DNA from: Dendrobium chrysotoxum
Lineage: Eukaryota > Streptophyta > Magnoliopsida > Asparagales > Orchidaceae
Direction of reading: 5' to 3'
DNA length: 64,000 bases
NCBI GenBank assembly: GCA_019925795.1
Contig: CM034307.1
Location: 37,473,201 to 37,537,200 of the forward strand
Shown in pieces: positions 1 through 9,059 of this stretch (positions within the stretch are counted from its first letter, which is position 1; the number at the start of each line of letters is the position of its first letter). Position numbers and translations under genes: made by a program. The notes under the pieces are model-generated. The model saw only the letters and a program-made list of their open reading frames with translations, was not told the DNA's origin and did not search any database.

Positions 1-215
1 AGCGCTTGCTTGAATAGTTTTGTCACACTTTACCCTTTAAAAGAATATTCTCTATTCATTTTCTATTTAAGGGATGTGATTCGATCGCCAGTTCTTGGCT
101 TTAAACGTTCTCCTCCATCATGAAAAATCTAAGACCTGTCGTTTCTTCCCAATACTAATTTTGGCTGGGATTTAGGATTTGCGTATTGCTTTCCTTTATC
201 ATCTTTATAGGAGGG

Positions 216-1102
216 TTATTTTTTCTTATCAATTCTTAAAGATGATGCAGAATAAATTTCATCTCTCCTAGTGTCCACAGCTTTATTCTTTCGGGGTTTA
301 TCAGAATGATATTCAGACTTTGACAAATTCAACTTTTCAAACTTAGCTACTCTGTCAAATAGCTCCTGATAAGTGTTGATTGAGGCCATGCATAAAAATA
401 GTAGCATCTTATCATCGATATTTTCCATTAGCAGTTGAACGACGTGCTCCTCTTCCAACTATTGTTCACATTTCATACTCATATTGCTCCAGTGAGTGAT
501 GTACTTTCTCACTGATTCACCCTTTTTTATTTCTCTAGGGCAGGGTCAGTGATAGTAGTCTTCTCGATAGCATTAGTAAATCTTTTCACGAACATATTTT
601 TCAGTTATGTAAATATCTTCACAGAATCTTTAAGAAGTTCAGTGTACCATTCAAAAACAGTCGCAGTCAAACAACTAATGAATTGGCGAAAGAGTAGAGC
701 ATCAATGCCTCCAGTATTTTCATAAGTTGCTTTAAATTGAGCCAAGTGATGTTTAGGATTGTCGTTGCCATTAAAAGTATTGAACTTAGGCACTAAATAT
801 CCTTTCGGATATGACACTTAATCGTATTTAGTCGAATACAGACGACCCTTACTCACAAATTTCTCTACTTGTTCCGAGGCAATGACAGCTTTAATCTTTT
901 CATTGATGATTGATTCTAACTGTGATGTCATCACCGGCTCGGATGTACTTATATTATTTTGATGAGTTTGCAAATAAATAAGTTGATCAGCCTCATTTCC
1001 TCCTTCAAGGGTGGTTCGTATTCCAGACACTTGGGGTATTGGGTCGGTTGGCAAATTAATAGGAATACTACTAAATACCTGCTGATTAACGGGCTGACCC
1101 AA
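216..1102 (-). pseudogene. gag pseudogene of the left gypsy element
   Basis: Three consecutive minus-strand pieces make up a plant gypsy gag. 1102-818 is an N-terminal region ending LYSTKYD; 817-605 carries YPKGYLVPKFNTFNG and NPKHHLAQFKATYENTGG, the start of the retrotransposon gag domain; 458-216 carries EEEHVVQLLMENIDDKML and TYQELFDRVAKFEKL, typical of the C-terminal half. A stop separates the first two pieces, and about 150 bp with frame breaks separates the last two. Gag would form the particle shell; this copy cannot. The frame continues toward position 1 without recognisable motifs. Confidence 0.75.
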
Positions 1103-1698
1103 TGTATGATGATCAGTTGATTGAGTAAGTGTATAATTAGTAATGATGTTCTTTTACATTAACTACATCATCGTAGTCATCTGTGACATCATTTTTGTTA
1201 TCTTATTATTCAGTTATGACATCTCCTTATTTTTCTCCATCATCTGAAGTTTCAAACATCTTTATGCTTGTACTAATATCTCAGCAAGCACTTCTTTTTC
1301 TTGATCAACATTTTGTCCATCGCCTGAGGGGACTTCTTCTTCTGATTGCTCGTACTAAGCTTGATCTTCTTGAGAGGTTATTATTTTAGAAAAGTGGACT
1401 CTGCTTCGTTGCGTCTTTTGTAGCCACGTGTTTAAGGTGGCTCATCACCATGCCCCACCATGTAGACTACCTTAACCTCCATAGTGTCTTCATCTTCATT
1501 ATTTTCTTATACTTAAATCTCATAGTGACGCTTCCAATAGATCTCTGACTCTGCATGCGGTACAAGAACTTCTTCGATTGGAGGAATACAGTCAAAATTG
1601 ACCTTCTTCGGAGAGGCTGAAGCTGGCTGGCAATAGGATTCCTTCGAAGATTCTCTAAGGTGTCGACTATTGCAAATGTCAGTAATATGAACCTTTTC

Positions 1699-2724
1699 TT
1701 AGGTACTCATTATAACAAAGGCGGATCTATGGGAGGATGTGCCAGATGTCACGCCTATACTGACTTTCTTCTCTAGTAATCTTCTTTCAGGAGGTCTTAG
1801 CCTCCATTTTTTTTCCTTCCATCGGGATCTTTTGTCAGCAGATTCTTGAACGCGAGGTCTAAGTTTTATCCACCAATGTTCACCGCGTGGAGCTGATCTT
1901 GAATTCTCTTGAGTTACCATGGCAGATAGTAACTCTCCTTGTGGGATTCTCGTAGTCTTGTTTGTAAATGGCCTTTGATATTTCTTCTTCATCAAGCCAT
2001 TTTCTTTCATAACTTTCAAAACTCTGTGTACCCTGGCGGACAAAGTTTCATACTTCTTCTTCTGAGGAGCAGGAGTTTGCTATCGTTCTTCCCAAAAGGA
2101 TTGTTTTAGCTCACCAGTAGAGCTATTTCTTTTAACCCACTTTAGATTTACATATCTATTATGGGTGGGAACGTTAACCTCTGGTTCCAAAGCTCGGAGT
2201 ATTGACGGATGCACTGGTAGTGGTTGGTGAGCTCGCAGCATTGCATTCAACTTTCTCCTATGCCTTCTTGTGAGCATTACTCCAAATGAGGAGGCTTCAG
2301 AATCATCCTTCCTAGGTGCAGATAACCCAGTTGGCAGAGTGGTGGCTCTGGTAGGTACCACAGATATTCTTCCTATAATTATGACCCTCTTGGTGGCTAG
2401 GGCCTTAGATAGTGATAGCCTTTCGAAGATTGATATCCTATTTCGTTGAACTGCTTTAGCAGAAGTAGTTCTAGCAGCTCGTGGCTGTTGGACTGAATAG
2501 GCATGTAGTGCATAAATTTCAGCATAATTAAGCCTCATAGGATGACCATGAACAGTTACGCCGTGAATAGGTACGGCGACAGCCATTGCAATAGCTGCAA
2601 AGAACTCTAAACTACCAAATCGAATGGTGGCTTCAAATTCTTCGATGTTAATAATAGCATTCGCTAGCTAAATGCTAGTGCCACGTCCCAGTTGGAAGGT
2701 AAAAGGAGTATTCTGTAGTTCCAT
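1699..2724 (-). pseudogene. Extra ORF upstream of gag in the left gypsy element (decayed)
   Basis: One reading frame runs from ATG at 2724 to 1699 with only two internal stops, near 2665 and at 2080. Recognisable stretches are IRFGSLEFFAAIAMAVAVPI near the N-terminus, RRHRRKLNAMLRAHQPLP in the middle and LKWVKRNSSTGELKQSFWE before the second stop. The product is basic and rich in Arg and Lys. I do not recognise a defined domain. Its place between primer site and gag matches the extra ORF1 known in some Tat/Ogre elements. The same frame continues with more stops toward gag, so it could be an N-terminal extension of the gag polyprotein. Confidence 0.45.
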
Positions 2725-2940
2725 TCTGCACAAATGAAAGGAAAGAGTTATTATTCAGAAATTGATACATCACCTCACACTTTCAAGGTGCAGAGACTAA
2801 ACAGAATCAAAATATACACAAGAAATTATATTTAATTTCATATTTTTAAACCCTAACATTAATGAATTTATTATGATTTTAATAATTTTGTTGTCATTTA
2901 TCGTTTATGTATAACTGATCAAAAATGGAAAAAGAAACCA

Positions 2941-2959
2941 GTCCCCAGCGGAGTCGCCA
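2941..2959 (-). other. Primer-binding site of the left gypsy element
   Basis: The minus strand reads TGGCGACTCCGCTGGGGAC six bases after the LTR end. This motif is widely seen at this position in plant Tat-type gypsy elements and is usually attributed to tRNA-Arg; that tRNA assignment is from memory. Confidence 0.6.
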
Positions 2960-2965
2960 AAATTC

Positions 2966-4050
2966 TGTGGGCTCCAAAAATTTCATCGATGTGCCCTGGC
3001 CTCTCTGCACCATCAGTCTCTTTTTCTTATTTATTTGATGACGGCAGAGAGTTTTAACGAGCTTAGGTTCCGGGTGAATTTTTAGAAGGCAGATTAGATT
3101 TTAGATAAGACACTATCTAAAGATTCCACCCTCATTTTGTGAGAACTTTTTTATCTGAGTTCTGGTTTCTTATAGGCACAAGCCCACATAGTTAATTACC
3201 CCTCCCGATAATGAGAGAGAACTTTTGATTAATGCTAGAAATTAAAGATGTTACATAGGTTGTAAATCCAGTGTATAATAGCAACAGTTTTAAGGTTTGA
3301 GTTTGATTTTATGATTTGAAATTTATCACCATGAACTTAAAACTAGTGGTGGGGGGAATGAAGATGAGCCCGATCAAGATCTCATGGTTCCATCATTCTG
3401 GGCTATCATGTTTCCTGGTCCACTTAGTCAGAAGATGTAATCGACCTAACCTGATAGAAGATACCTTATCGGTGGCGACGGGTTGTTTCGTCCAAGAATG
3501 CCTTGTAGACCTGAGTTGGTGTTTGTCTAAGGGAATTAATCAGAATCCACCTTAGCTGATAGAGGGCTTTATGCCTATTGAATATACCCTATGATTCATT
3601 ACTAAGGGGTTTGACACCGTAAGGGAACATACGGGCTTTGACCGTGATCGTAATATAATGGTGCCATTTTGCGATAAAATCGCCCAATCAGAGGGCACAT
3701 GCCACGTCCCTGCTGGCATGAAATTATTTGAGGATAAACCTTAGTGATACATCCGATAGAACATTCGCTCTTTGTGAGCTGAAGTTAATTTCAAATTTAT
3801 CACCACTAACAAACGGTTGCGGAAGGTGGATGAATTTTAGTTTAAGTTTTTAAGATGATAAATTCATTTTAGGAATTTGGGCTTTTATTGGATTTGAGAT
3901 TTGACCCCTCCAGTTGATATTTCCTATTAACACGGTCATCATCGGGGTGAAGTTTGAAGTCACTTGAATTTTTGTAAGAATTTGGGAGGCACTTTGTATT
4001 TCAAGTCATATCGACTCCAGCCCATTCATGGAGGAGGATCAGACTTGGAT
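2966..4050 (-). repeat. 5' LTR of the left gypsy element (outer edge approximate)
   Basis: The inner end is fixed by a terminal CA (plus-strand TG at 2966-2967) lying 6 bp from the primer-binding site. The outer end is only the limit of visible similarity to the solo LTR at 32133-33560, about 4045. Shared blocks include the CTTTTGATTAA stretch near 3220, the GACCGTGATCGTAAT block near 3640 and the GGTCATCATCG block near 3935. Length is about 1.1 kb. Confidence 0.6.
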
Positions 4051-4058
4051 ATTTGACC

Positions 4059-4245
4059 CGCGCAGCATTCTCAAACATTAGCTTTTGTAACTTTATTGCA
4101 TTTGTTGGAGCACTTACACGTTTTATTTAGTTTAAACATAGAATGTTATATTAATGAGCATTTAACCCTGCGCAGCATTCTCAGACTTTTGTGTTTGTAA
4201 CTTTAACACGTTGATCGGAGCACATGTAAGGGAATATCATTTGAA
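4059..4245. repeat. Two-copy direct repeat, period ~105 bp
   Basis: GCGCAGCATTCTCA followed by TTTGTAACTTTA and then GGAGCAC occurs once from about 4062 and again from about 4168. It lies just outside the gypsy LTR. Confidence 0.5.
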
Positions 4246-5532
4246 TATGGAAATGCTTTATTTGGAAACTTGTAGATGCATTCTGTCTGCTAATATGAGT
4301 GTTGCAGATCTAGTGGCGTTAAGTGTATTAAATTTCACTTTTCACTTAAAGCATCTTATCCTTCAAATCATGAGTTTCCATATTCATGCTCATGCTATCA
4401 TATGATCTTATCATTATGGTTAAGATCATATAATAATACTTATATTTATATCTTTTCATGAGCAAGATAATTCCTTCATCACATTTATATTTCTAACTCA
4501 CACACATATATTGATTATATTGTTAAGGAGCATCAAGAACAACACCAGTTTAATGTCCTATTTATAAGCTCTTGTTTGGCAGATCCATTAACAAGCATAC
4601 ATTAAGTAATGGAGCTTGATTTAACATACCATTAATGCTCTATAGCATCAACAATATCATAATGGCTTGCACTTTTCGATATTGTGATCAAATTATCCTG
4701 GAAGTTACTTTATATTTGTAGGAAGTTGGATCAACCTAGCATAACCATTAATTAATTGACTTGACCTTTCATAAGCAACATAAGCAAGATGTCTTGGTAA
4801 CTCAAAACATAGTGAAAATCATCCATTAAATGAATATTTATTTTATAGATGTTGACTCATTTACTATCCTTAGTTACAAATCTCACAATTAAAGTTAGCA
4901 CTGCAAATTATGTACAGAGAGGGTTGCTAGTATCAAATCTCCCTCCATGGACTTCCAGAAAATTTTCGCCTTCATCCAGAATGTAGTCATCATAAAGGAT
5001 CTCTGATGATAATTTTCTTTTTAAACTATCGCTACATATTTAGGTAATTCCATGTTTCTTTATAGAATATTTTCCTTTTAATGGATCACCATTATTATCA
5101 AATAACTTAGTGAAAATATAGATTTCACAACTACATGAGATGAACTGTTAGTATTTTCTTTGATTTGAAAGTCCTTGTTGGTTTAATATTTCTCTTCTAG
5201 TAGGATGAATCCCCTGACATAAAATTCATGCAATATAGATAGATAAATAGTAGCTAAGTAGGGCATCCTCAGGTGCTTTCATACAAAATGCTTAAGTGTG
5301 AAAGGTGACATATTTTTCCCCAAATTATCAATCATGCTTTCATTAGGAAACGACCCCTTTAATAATATGATTTTGAAATATCTTTTTATCTAGAGACTTT
5401 TTTTTATTTGAATTATTTCATTTGAAATTAATTGTGAGAGGTCCTTTGATTTGTTCTAAATTTTGGCAGTCTTCCGGCATCCCCTCCGTAGCGCCGAGAG
5501 CTAGCTAGGGCATCCTCAGGTGCTTCCGTACA
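4246..5532. other. Non-coding AT-rich stretch between two retroelements
   Basis: No convincing coding region or element boundary is visible. Minor structures are an inverted repeat ATATGATCTTA / TAAGATCATAT at 4400-4431 with a 10-bp spacer, and a direct repeat of AGGGCATCCTCAGGTGCTT near 5260 and 5505. Confidence 0.4.
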
Positions 5533-5722
5533 TAATATGTTGCATGTTGTGTGTAGTTTTTTGTGTTAGTTTGTATTTTTTCTAAGGTTTAGTACCCCTT
5601 GTTTCAAATAGATCATTTATTTAGGGGGAGCTTACATTTAGGGGGAGCTTAGGAGAAAATTTATGCTTACTTATTAACTCAAATAATAATTATTTTGCCA
5701 TCATCAAAAAGGGGGAGATTAT
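5533..5722 (+). mobile_element. 3'-internal stub of a second copia copy abutting the left LTR of element 1
   Basis: This stretch is a close copy of 15190-15383, the last internal segment of element 1 before its 3' LTR, including two TTTAGGGGGAGCTTA repeats and the polypurine tract AAAAAGGGGGAGATT. Its presence outside the left LTR means that this LTR is also the 3' LTR of an adjacent truncated copy in the same orientation. Confidence 0.85.
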
Positions 5723-6164
5723 TGAGAATTGTGCAAATTTGGAGATTGTAGAGAATTGTGCAAATCTGTTTATTCAAGTGAGTTTTTGATATGAGTTATT
5801 TTGATGATTATAAAAACTTATTGTTTGTTTATTGTTTCTCCTAACAAATATTAGAATTTCTGTTTTGTGTGTACTAACATGTCTTTCAGGAAATTCACAC
5901 TCCATACTATTGAAGACTTCAAGTTAATTTGTTAGAGTTTATTATAAATGAAATCTGTAATTTTTACTTTTCTTGAGTCTGAGAGAGTATGATTTTAAGT
6001 TGAATAACCATGCACACAGACATTAGGGGAGAGAGATAAAACTTAATTTTTTTTTAAATTAATCGTACTGTATGATATGTGATCGTACTGGACGATTTAT
6101 GTTATTTCTCTTCTAATACAAACTTGCCTGATTAAAATTTTTATCTAAGTATAACTCGTATTGT

Positions 6165-6600
6165 ACGAATTATTTTCGAACATCATTTTCCAGAGTATAA
6201 AATGGGGCTTTTATGGTTCTTACAAGACATCGTACGGGACGAACTGTTCATTTTTGAACTGTTCGTACAGGACGACATGGTTTCGTATATCATTTTCCAG
6301 AGTACGAAATGGGGGTTCCATGGTTCGTACGAGATATCGTACAAGATGAAATGTTCATTTTTGAACTGTTCGTACAGGATGAAATGGCTTCGTATATCAT
6401 TTTCTAGAGTACGAAATGGGCGTTCCATAATTTGTACGAGGTATCGTACGGGATGAACTGTTCATTTATAAATTATTCGTACAGTATGAAATATCTTTGT
6501 ATATCATTTTCAAGAGTATGAAACAGGACTCATATGGTTCGTACGGGACGAACTATTTCATTTTTAATTGTTCATACGGGACGATTGTCGATCGTAAGGG
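6165..6600 (+). repeat. U3 tandem repeat of element 1, left LTR (~4 units of ~108 bp)
   Basis: Units recur at about 6174, 6275, 6388 and 6497. Each has an ATCATTTTC(C/T)AGAGTA(C/T)GAAA core followed by GTTCGTACGGGACGAACTG-like palindromic motifs. The right LTR has the same array at about 15834, 15942, 16050 and 16157. Short open frames here on both strands are products of the repeat, not genes. Confidence 0.8.
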
Positions 6601-6660
6601 ACGATCAGACTAGGCAAAAATTAAAATTTTCAATTTTTGGATAGTTTTTCTTGTCTTTTG

Positions 6661-6669
6661 AATATAAGG
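6661..6669 (+). promoter_or_regulatory. TATA-like box of element 1 left LTR
   Basis: AATATAAGG followed by GTCCTAAAAA directly downstream of the palindrome-rich tandem repeats. It is the likely LTR core promoter, dividing U3 from R; the same sequence is at 16334-16343 in the right LTR. Confidence 0.5.
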
Positions 6670-6904
6670 GTCCTAAAAATAGACTTTGCCATGAATCTTC
6701 TGCGAATTGTTTCTTGAGAGTGGAAGGAAAGAGTGATTATGGAGAGTGTTTGGGAGTGAGTGCGGTGAGATCTTTGAAGAGGAAATTATGAGCAGATTCA
6801 CAAGATTGTCCAAATGTGAGGATCTCATTGTATTATACTTCAAGTCCCTTCTTTATCTCTTTGAAAACTCTTGAGAGAAGATCTTTGAAGAAGGTCTGGT
6901 TCTC

Positions 6905-7040
6905 TGCCATCACCAGGAGGGTGAAAAAGGATGCTTAGTTCTCTGCCGACATCTGGAGGGTGTAAAAGGATGAGTGGATTTTCTGCCTTCACCAGGAGGG
7001 TGAAAAAGGATGACGGTTCTCTGCCGCATCGAGATTTGGT
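6905..7040 (+). promoter_or_regulatory. Tandem leader hairpins in R/U5 of element 1
   Basis: A unit of the form TTCTCTGCC + hairpin + AAAAGGA is repeated. Hairpins are TCACC-AGGAG-GGTGA (6910-6924), ACATC-TGGAG-GGTGT (6949-6963, one G-T pair) and TTCACC-AGGAG-GGTGAA (6988-7004). A weaker CATC...GGTG follows near 7028-7042. The right LTR has TCACC-AAGAG-GGTGA (16583-16597), ACACC-TGGAG-GGTGT (16622-16636) and TTCACC-AGGAG-GGTGAA (16661-16677). They lie about 250-370 nt downstream of the TATA box, so would be in the 5' leader of the genomic RNA. Confidence 0.55.
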
Positions 7041-7371
7041 GGAAGAGAGTTTTGTAAGGGCTTCTCTACCTTGCTGTGGGGGCTAAAGGAGAGTCACTTT
7101 GGTTTAGTGCAATACCTAGAGAAGGAGTCTCTAGGGAGTGGATCTAGGTCGTGTTTGACCTAACCACTATAAATTTGGTGTTCTTTGTTCCTGTTTTTTA
7201 TTTACCACATTATTATTTTTCTGTATTGCACTTTATTTTTCTATGGTTAAAAAAGTATAAAGTTTATAGCTGTTCGTACAGTACGAACTGGATCATATAG
7301 TACAATTTTTATAAAGTTTTTAATAAAAAATCTTCTAATATTTCAAGAGATTTTTTAAAGTACCAATTCAA

Positions 7372-7392
7372 CCCCCCCCCCCCCCCCCCCCC
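7372..7392 (+). repeat. Poly-C run (21 C) near the end of the left LTR
   Basis: 21 uninterrupted C between CCAATTCAA and TCTCTTGG. Element 2 has only 5-7 C at the homologous place. Confidence 0.9.
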
Positions 7393-7451
7393 TCTCTTGG
7401 TTAGCCTAGGGGCATAATCAATAGGTCTAACAACCTATTCATACTTTCAAG

Positions 7452-7463
7452 TGGTATCAGAGC
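7452..7463 (+). other. Primer-binding site of copia element 1 (initiator-Met tRNA)
   Basis: TGGTATCAGAGC, the standard plant initiator-methionine primer motif, two bases after the LTR end. Confidence 0.9.
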
Positions 7464-7507
7464 CTATTTTAAAAATTATTGTTTAAATTACTTTTTGAAA
7501 TTCAATC

Positions 7508-9016
7508 ATGGCTAATTTTGAAAATCAAAACACTTTAGAATGTTACTTGATCACTAGACCACCTTTGTTTGACAATATTCTATTTGATTTCTGGAAAACT
7601 CTTATGTCTACTTTTTTGAAATCTCTTGACTATCACATGTGGATGTTAGTACAGGATGGTTATACTATACCTACTAGACTTGTAGATGACATTAGAGTTA
7701 AAACATCGTTTGCTGATTGGACTGTAGAAGAAAGGGATTTAGCACAATTAAATGCAAAATGATTGAATAGCTTTTTCTGTGCTCTTAAATATGAAGACTA
7801 TATGCGTGTTTCTACTTGTAAATCTGAAAAGAAAATTTGAGATATACTTTGTATTACATATGAAGGTACAAATGAAGTGAAGCAAACTAGATTGAACATT
7901 CTTTTATATGACTATGAACTCTTTCACATGAAACCGAATGAATCAATCTCTAATATGTATACTCGATTTACATATATATCCACTTCATAGCATGCCTTAG
8001 GTAAGGAATAGACGAATGCAAAAAAAAGTGAACAAAATACTTTGTTGTTTGCCTACTACTTATAATGCAAAGAAAACTGCCATAATTGAATCAAAAGATT
8101 TAAATACCTATTCTATTGACAATCTTCTTGGATCACTAATTGCTTACGAGCAATCTGTAACTCAAAGATAGATTGATGCAGGTGACAAAAGGAAGGAAAA
8201 GAATATAGCATTGAAGGTGGATGGTTCAGATAGTGATCAATCACTACCTGAGGATGAGGAAGATATTGTCTTAATGAAAAGGCAGTTCAAAAGTTTCCTA
8301 AAGATGAAGTAGAAAAGACGCCAACAGTGGAACAAAGGTAAGTTTCATAAAAATGTTAAGGCTTCTAATGATGTTATTTGCTATGAGTGCAGAAAGCCAA
8401 GACACATAAAAATTGAGTCCTAATCTTAAGGCCAATCCTAGCAAGGAGAAAACTGAGGATAAACCAAAGGATAGAAGGGGCAAGAAGAGACTTCAACAAG
8501 CTTTTTGGGCAAACTCAGCTTCAGATTCCTCAGAAACAGCACCTGAAGAGGAAGTCACAAATTTGTGCTTGATGGCTGATAATCTTGATCATTCAGATCA
8601 ATAGGACATATGTGACTTAAATTATGATGAATTATTTGAAATTTCTGAACGCATTCATTCTGCATATAGGAAATTAAAGAAATTGCATGCCAAACTGAAT
8701 TTGGATTACTTAGAATTACAAAATGAGTATGAAATCCTTAGGAAAGACTATGCATTAATTGATAACAACCACATGACATTATTAGATGAGTTTGATAATT
8801 TAAATAAATAGCATGAACTTTTAAAATCATTACACACTGAACTTGAAAATGATTTCAAAATATTTATGGATGAATCGGATAGTATAGAGCATAATTTGAA
8901 GATTGATAATTCGATTCTAGAAAGTGTAAATGCATATCTTGAAGTAAAATTGAAAGCACTTGAGAAAAATAGGAAATCACCTAAACTTGGAAGATTTTCA
9001 CAAAATCTACCATAAG
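7508..9016 (+). pseudogene. gag of copia element 1 with coiled-coil C-terminal region (decayed)
   Basis: The first ATG after the primer site opens MANFENQNTLECYLITRPPL, a SIRE-type gag start. Recognisable blocks follow: WMLVQDGYTIPTRLV, EERDLAQLNAK, LCITYEGTNEVKQTRLNI, TYSIDNLLGSLIAYEQSV and a zinc knuckle CYECRKPRH whose last Cys is lost. After that comes an acidic linker (DSSETAPEEEVTNLCLMAD at 8524-8580) and a Leu/Glu/Lys-rich heptad region (8600-8980) likely to form a coiled coil. Stops, mostly TAG and TGA, interrupt it from 7760 on. The homologous product of element 2 aligns throughout. Confidence 0.8.
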
Positions 9017-9059
9017 TCAATTAATTCAAAATCTAGAAGAAGATCTTATAGTGCACATA

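Larger units (their letters stand above)
1..4050 (-). mobile_element. Ty3/gypsy LTR retrotransposon, 5' part, truncated by window edge
   Basis: Reading the minus strand from about 4050 leftwards, the order is LTR, primer-binding site, a long extra ORF, and gag. This is the 5' half of a Ty3/gypsy element whose pol lies outside the window. The LTR boundary is supported by a second diverged LTR copy at 32133-33560 that begins at the same point (TGTGGGC on the plus strand). An ORF ahead of gag and a TGGCGACTCC-type primer site are features known from Tat/Ogre-like elements; the lineage assignment is inference. All reading frames carry stops, so the copy is dead. Confidence 0.75.
5723..7449 (+). 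repeat. Left LTR of copia element 1
   Basis: It starts TGAGAATTGTGC after the polypurine tract and ends CA two bases before the primer site. U3 carries about four tandem ~108-bp units (6170-6600), the TATA-like AATATAAGG at 6661-6669, leader hairpin repeats at 6905-7040 and a 21-C run at 7372-7392. Confidence 0.85.

Noticed and set aside
4400..4431. Short inverted repeat as a terminator or MITE
   Set aside because: Arms of only 11 bp in AT-rich DNA; could be chance.
6161..6456. Overlapping open frames on both strands in the LTR of element 1 (and 15952-16299)
   Set aside because: Repetitive products of the ~108-bp tandem units. No start context or homology.
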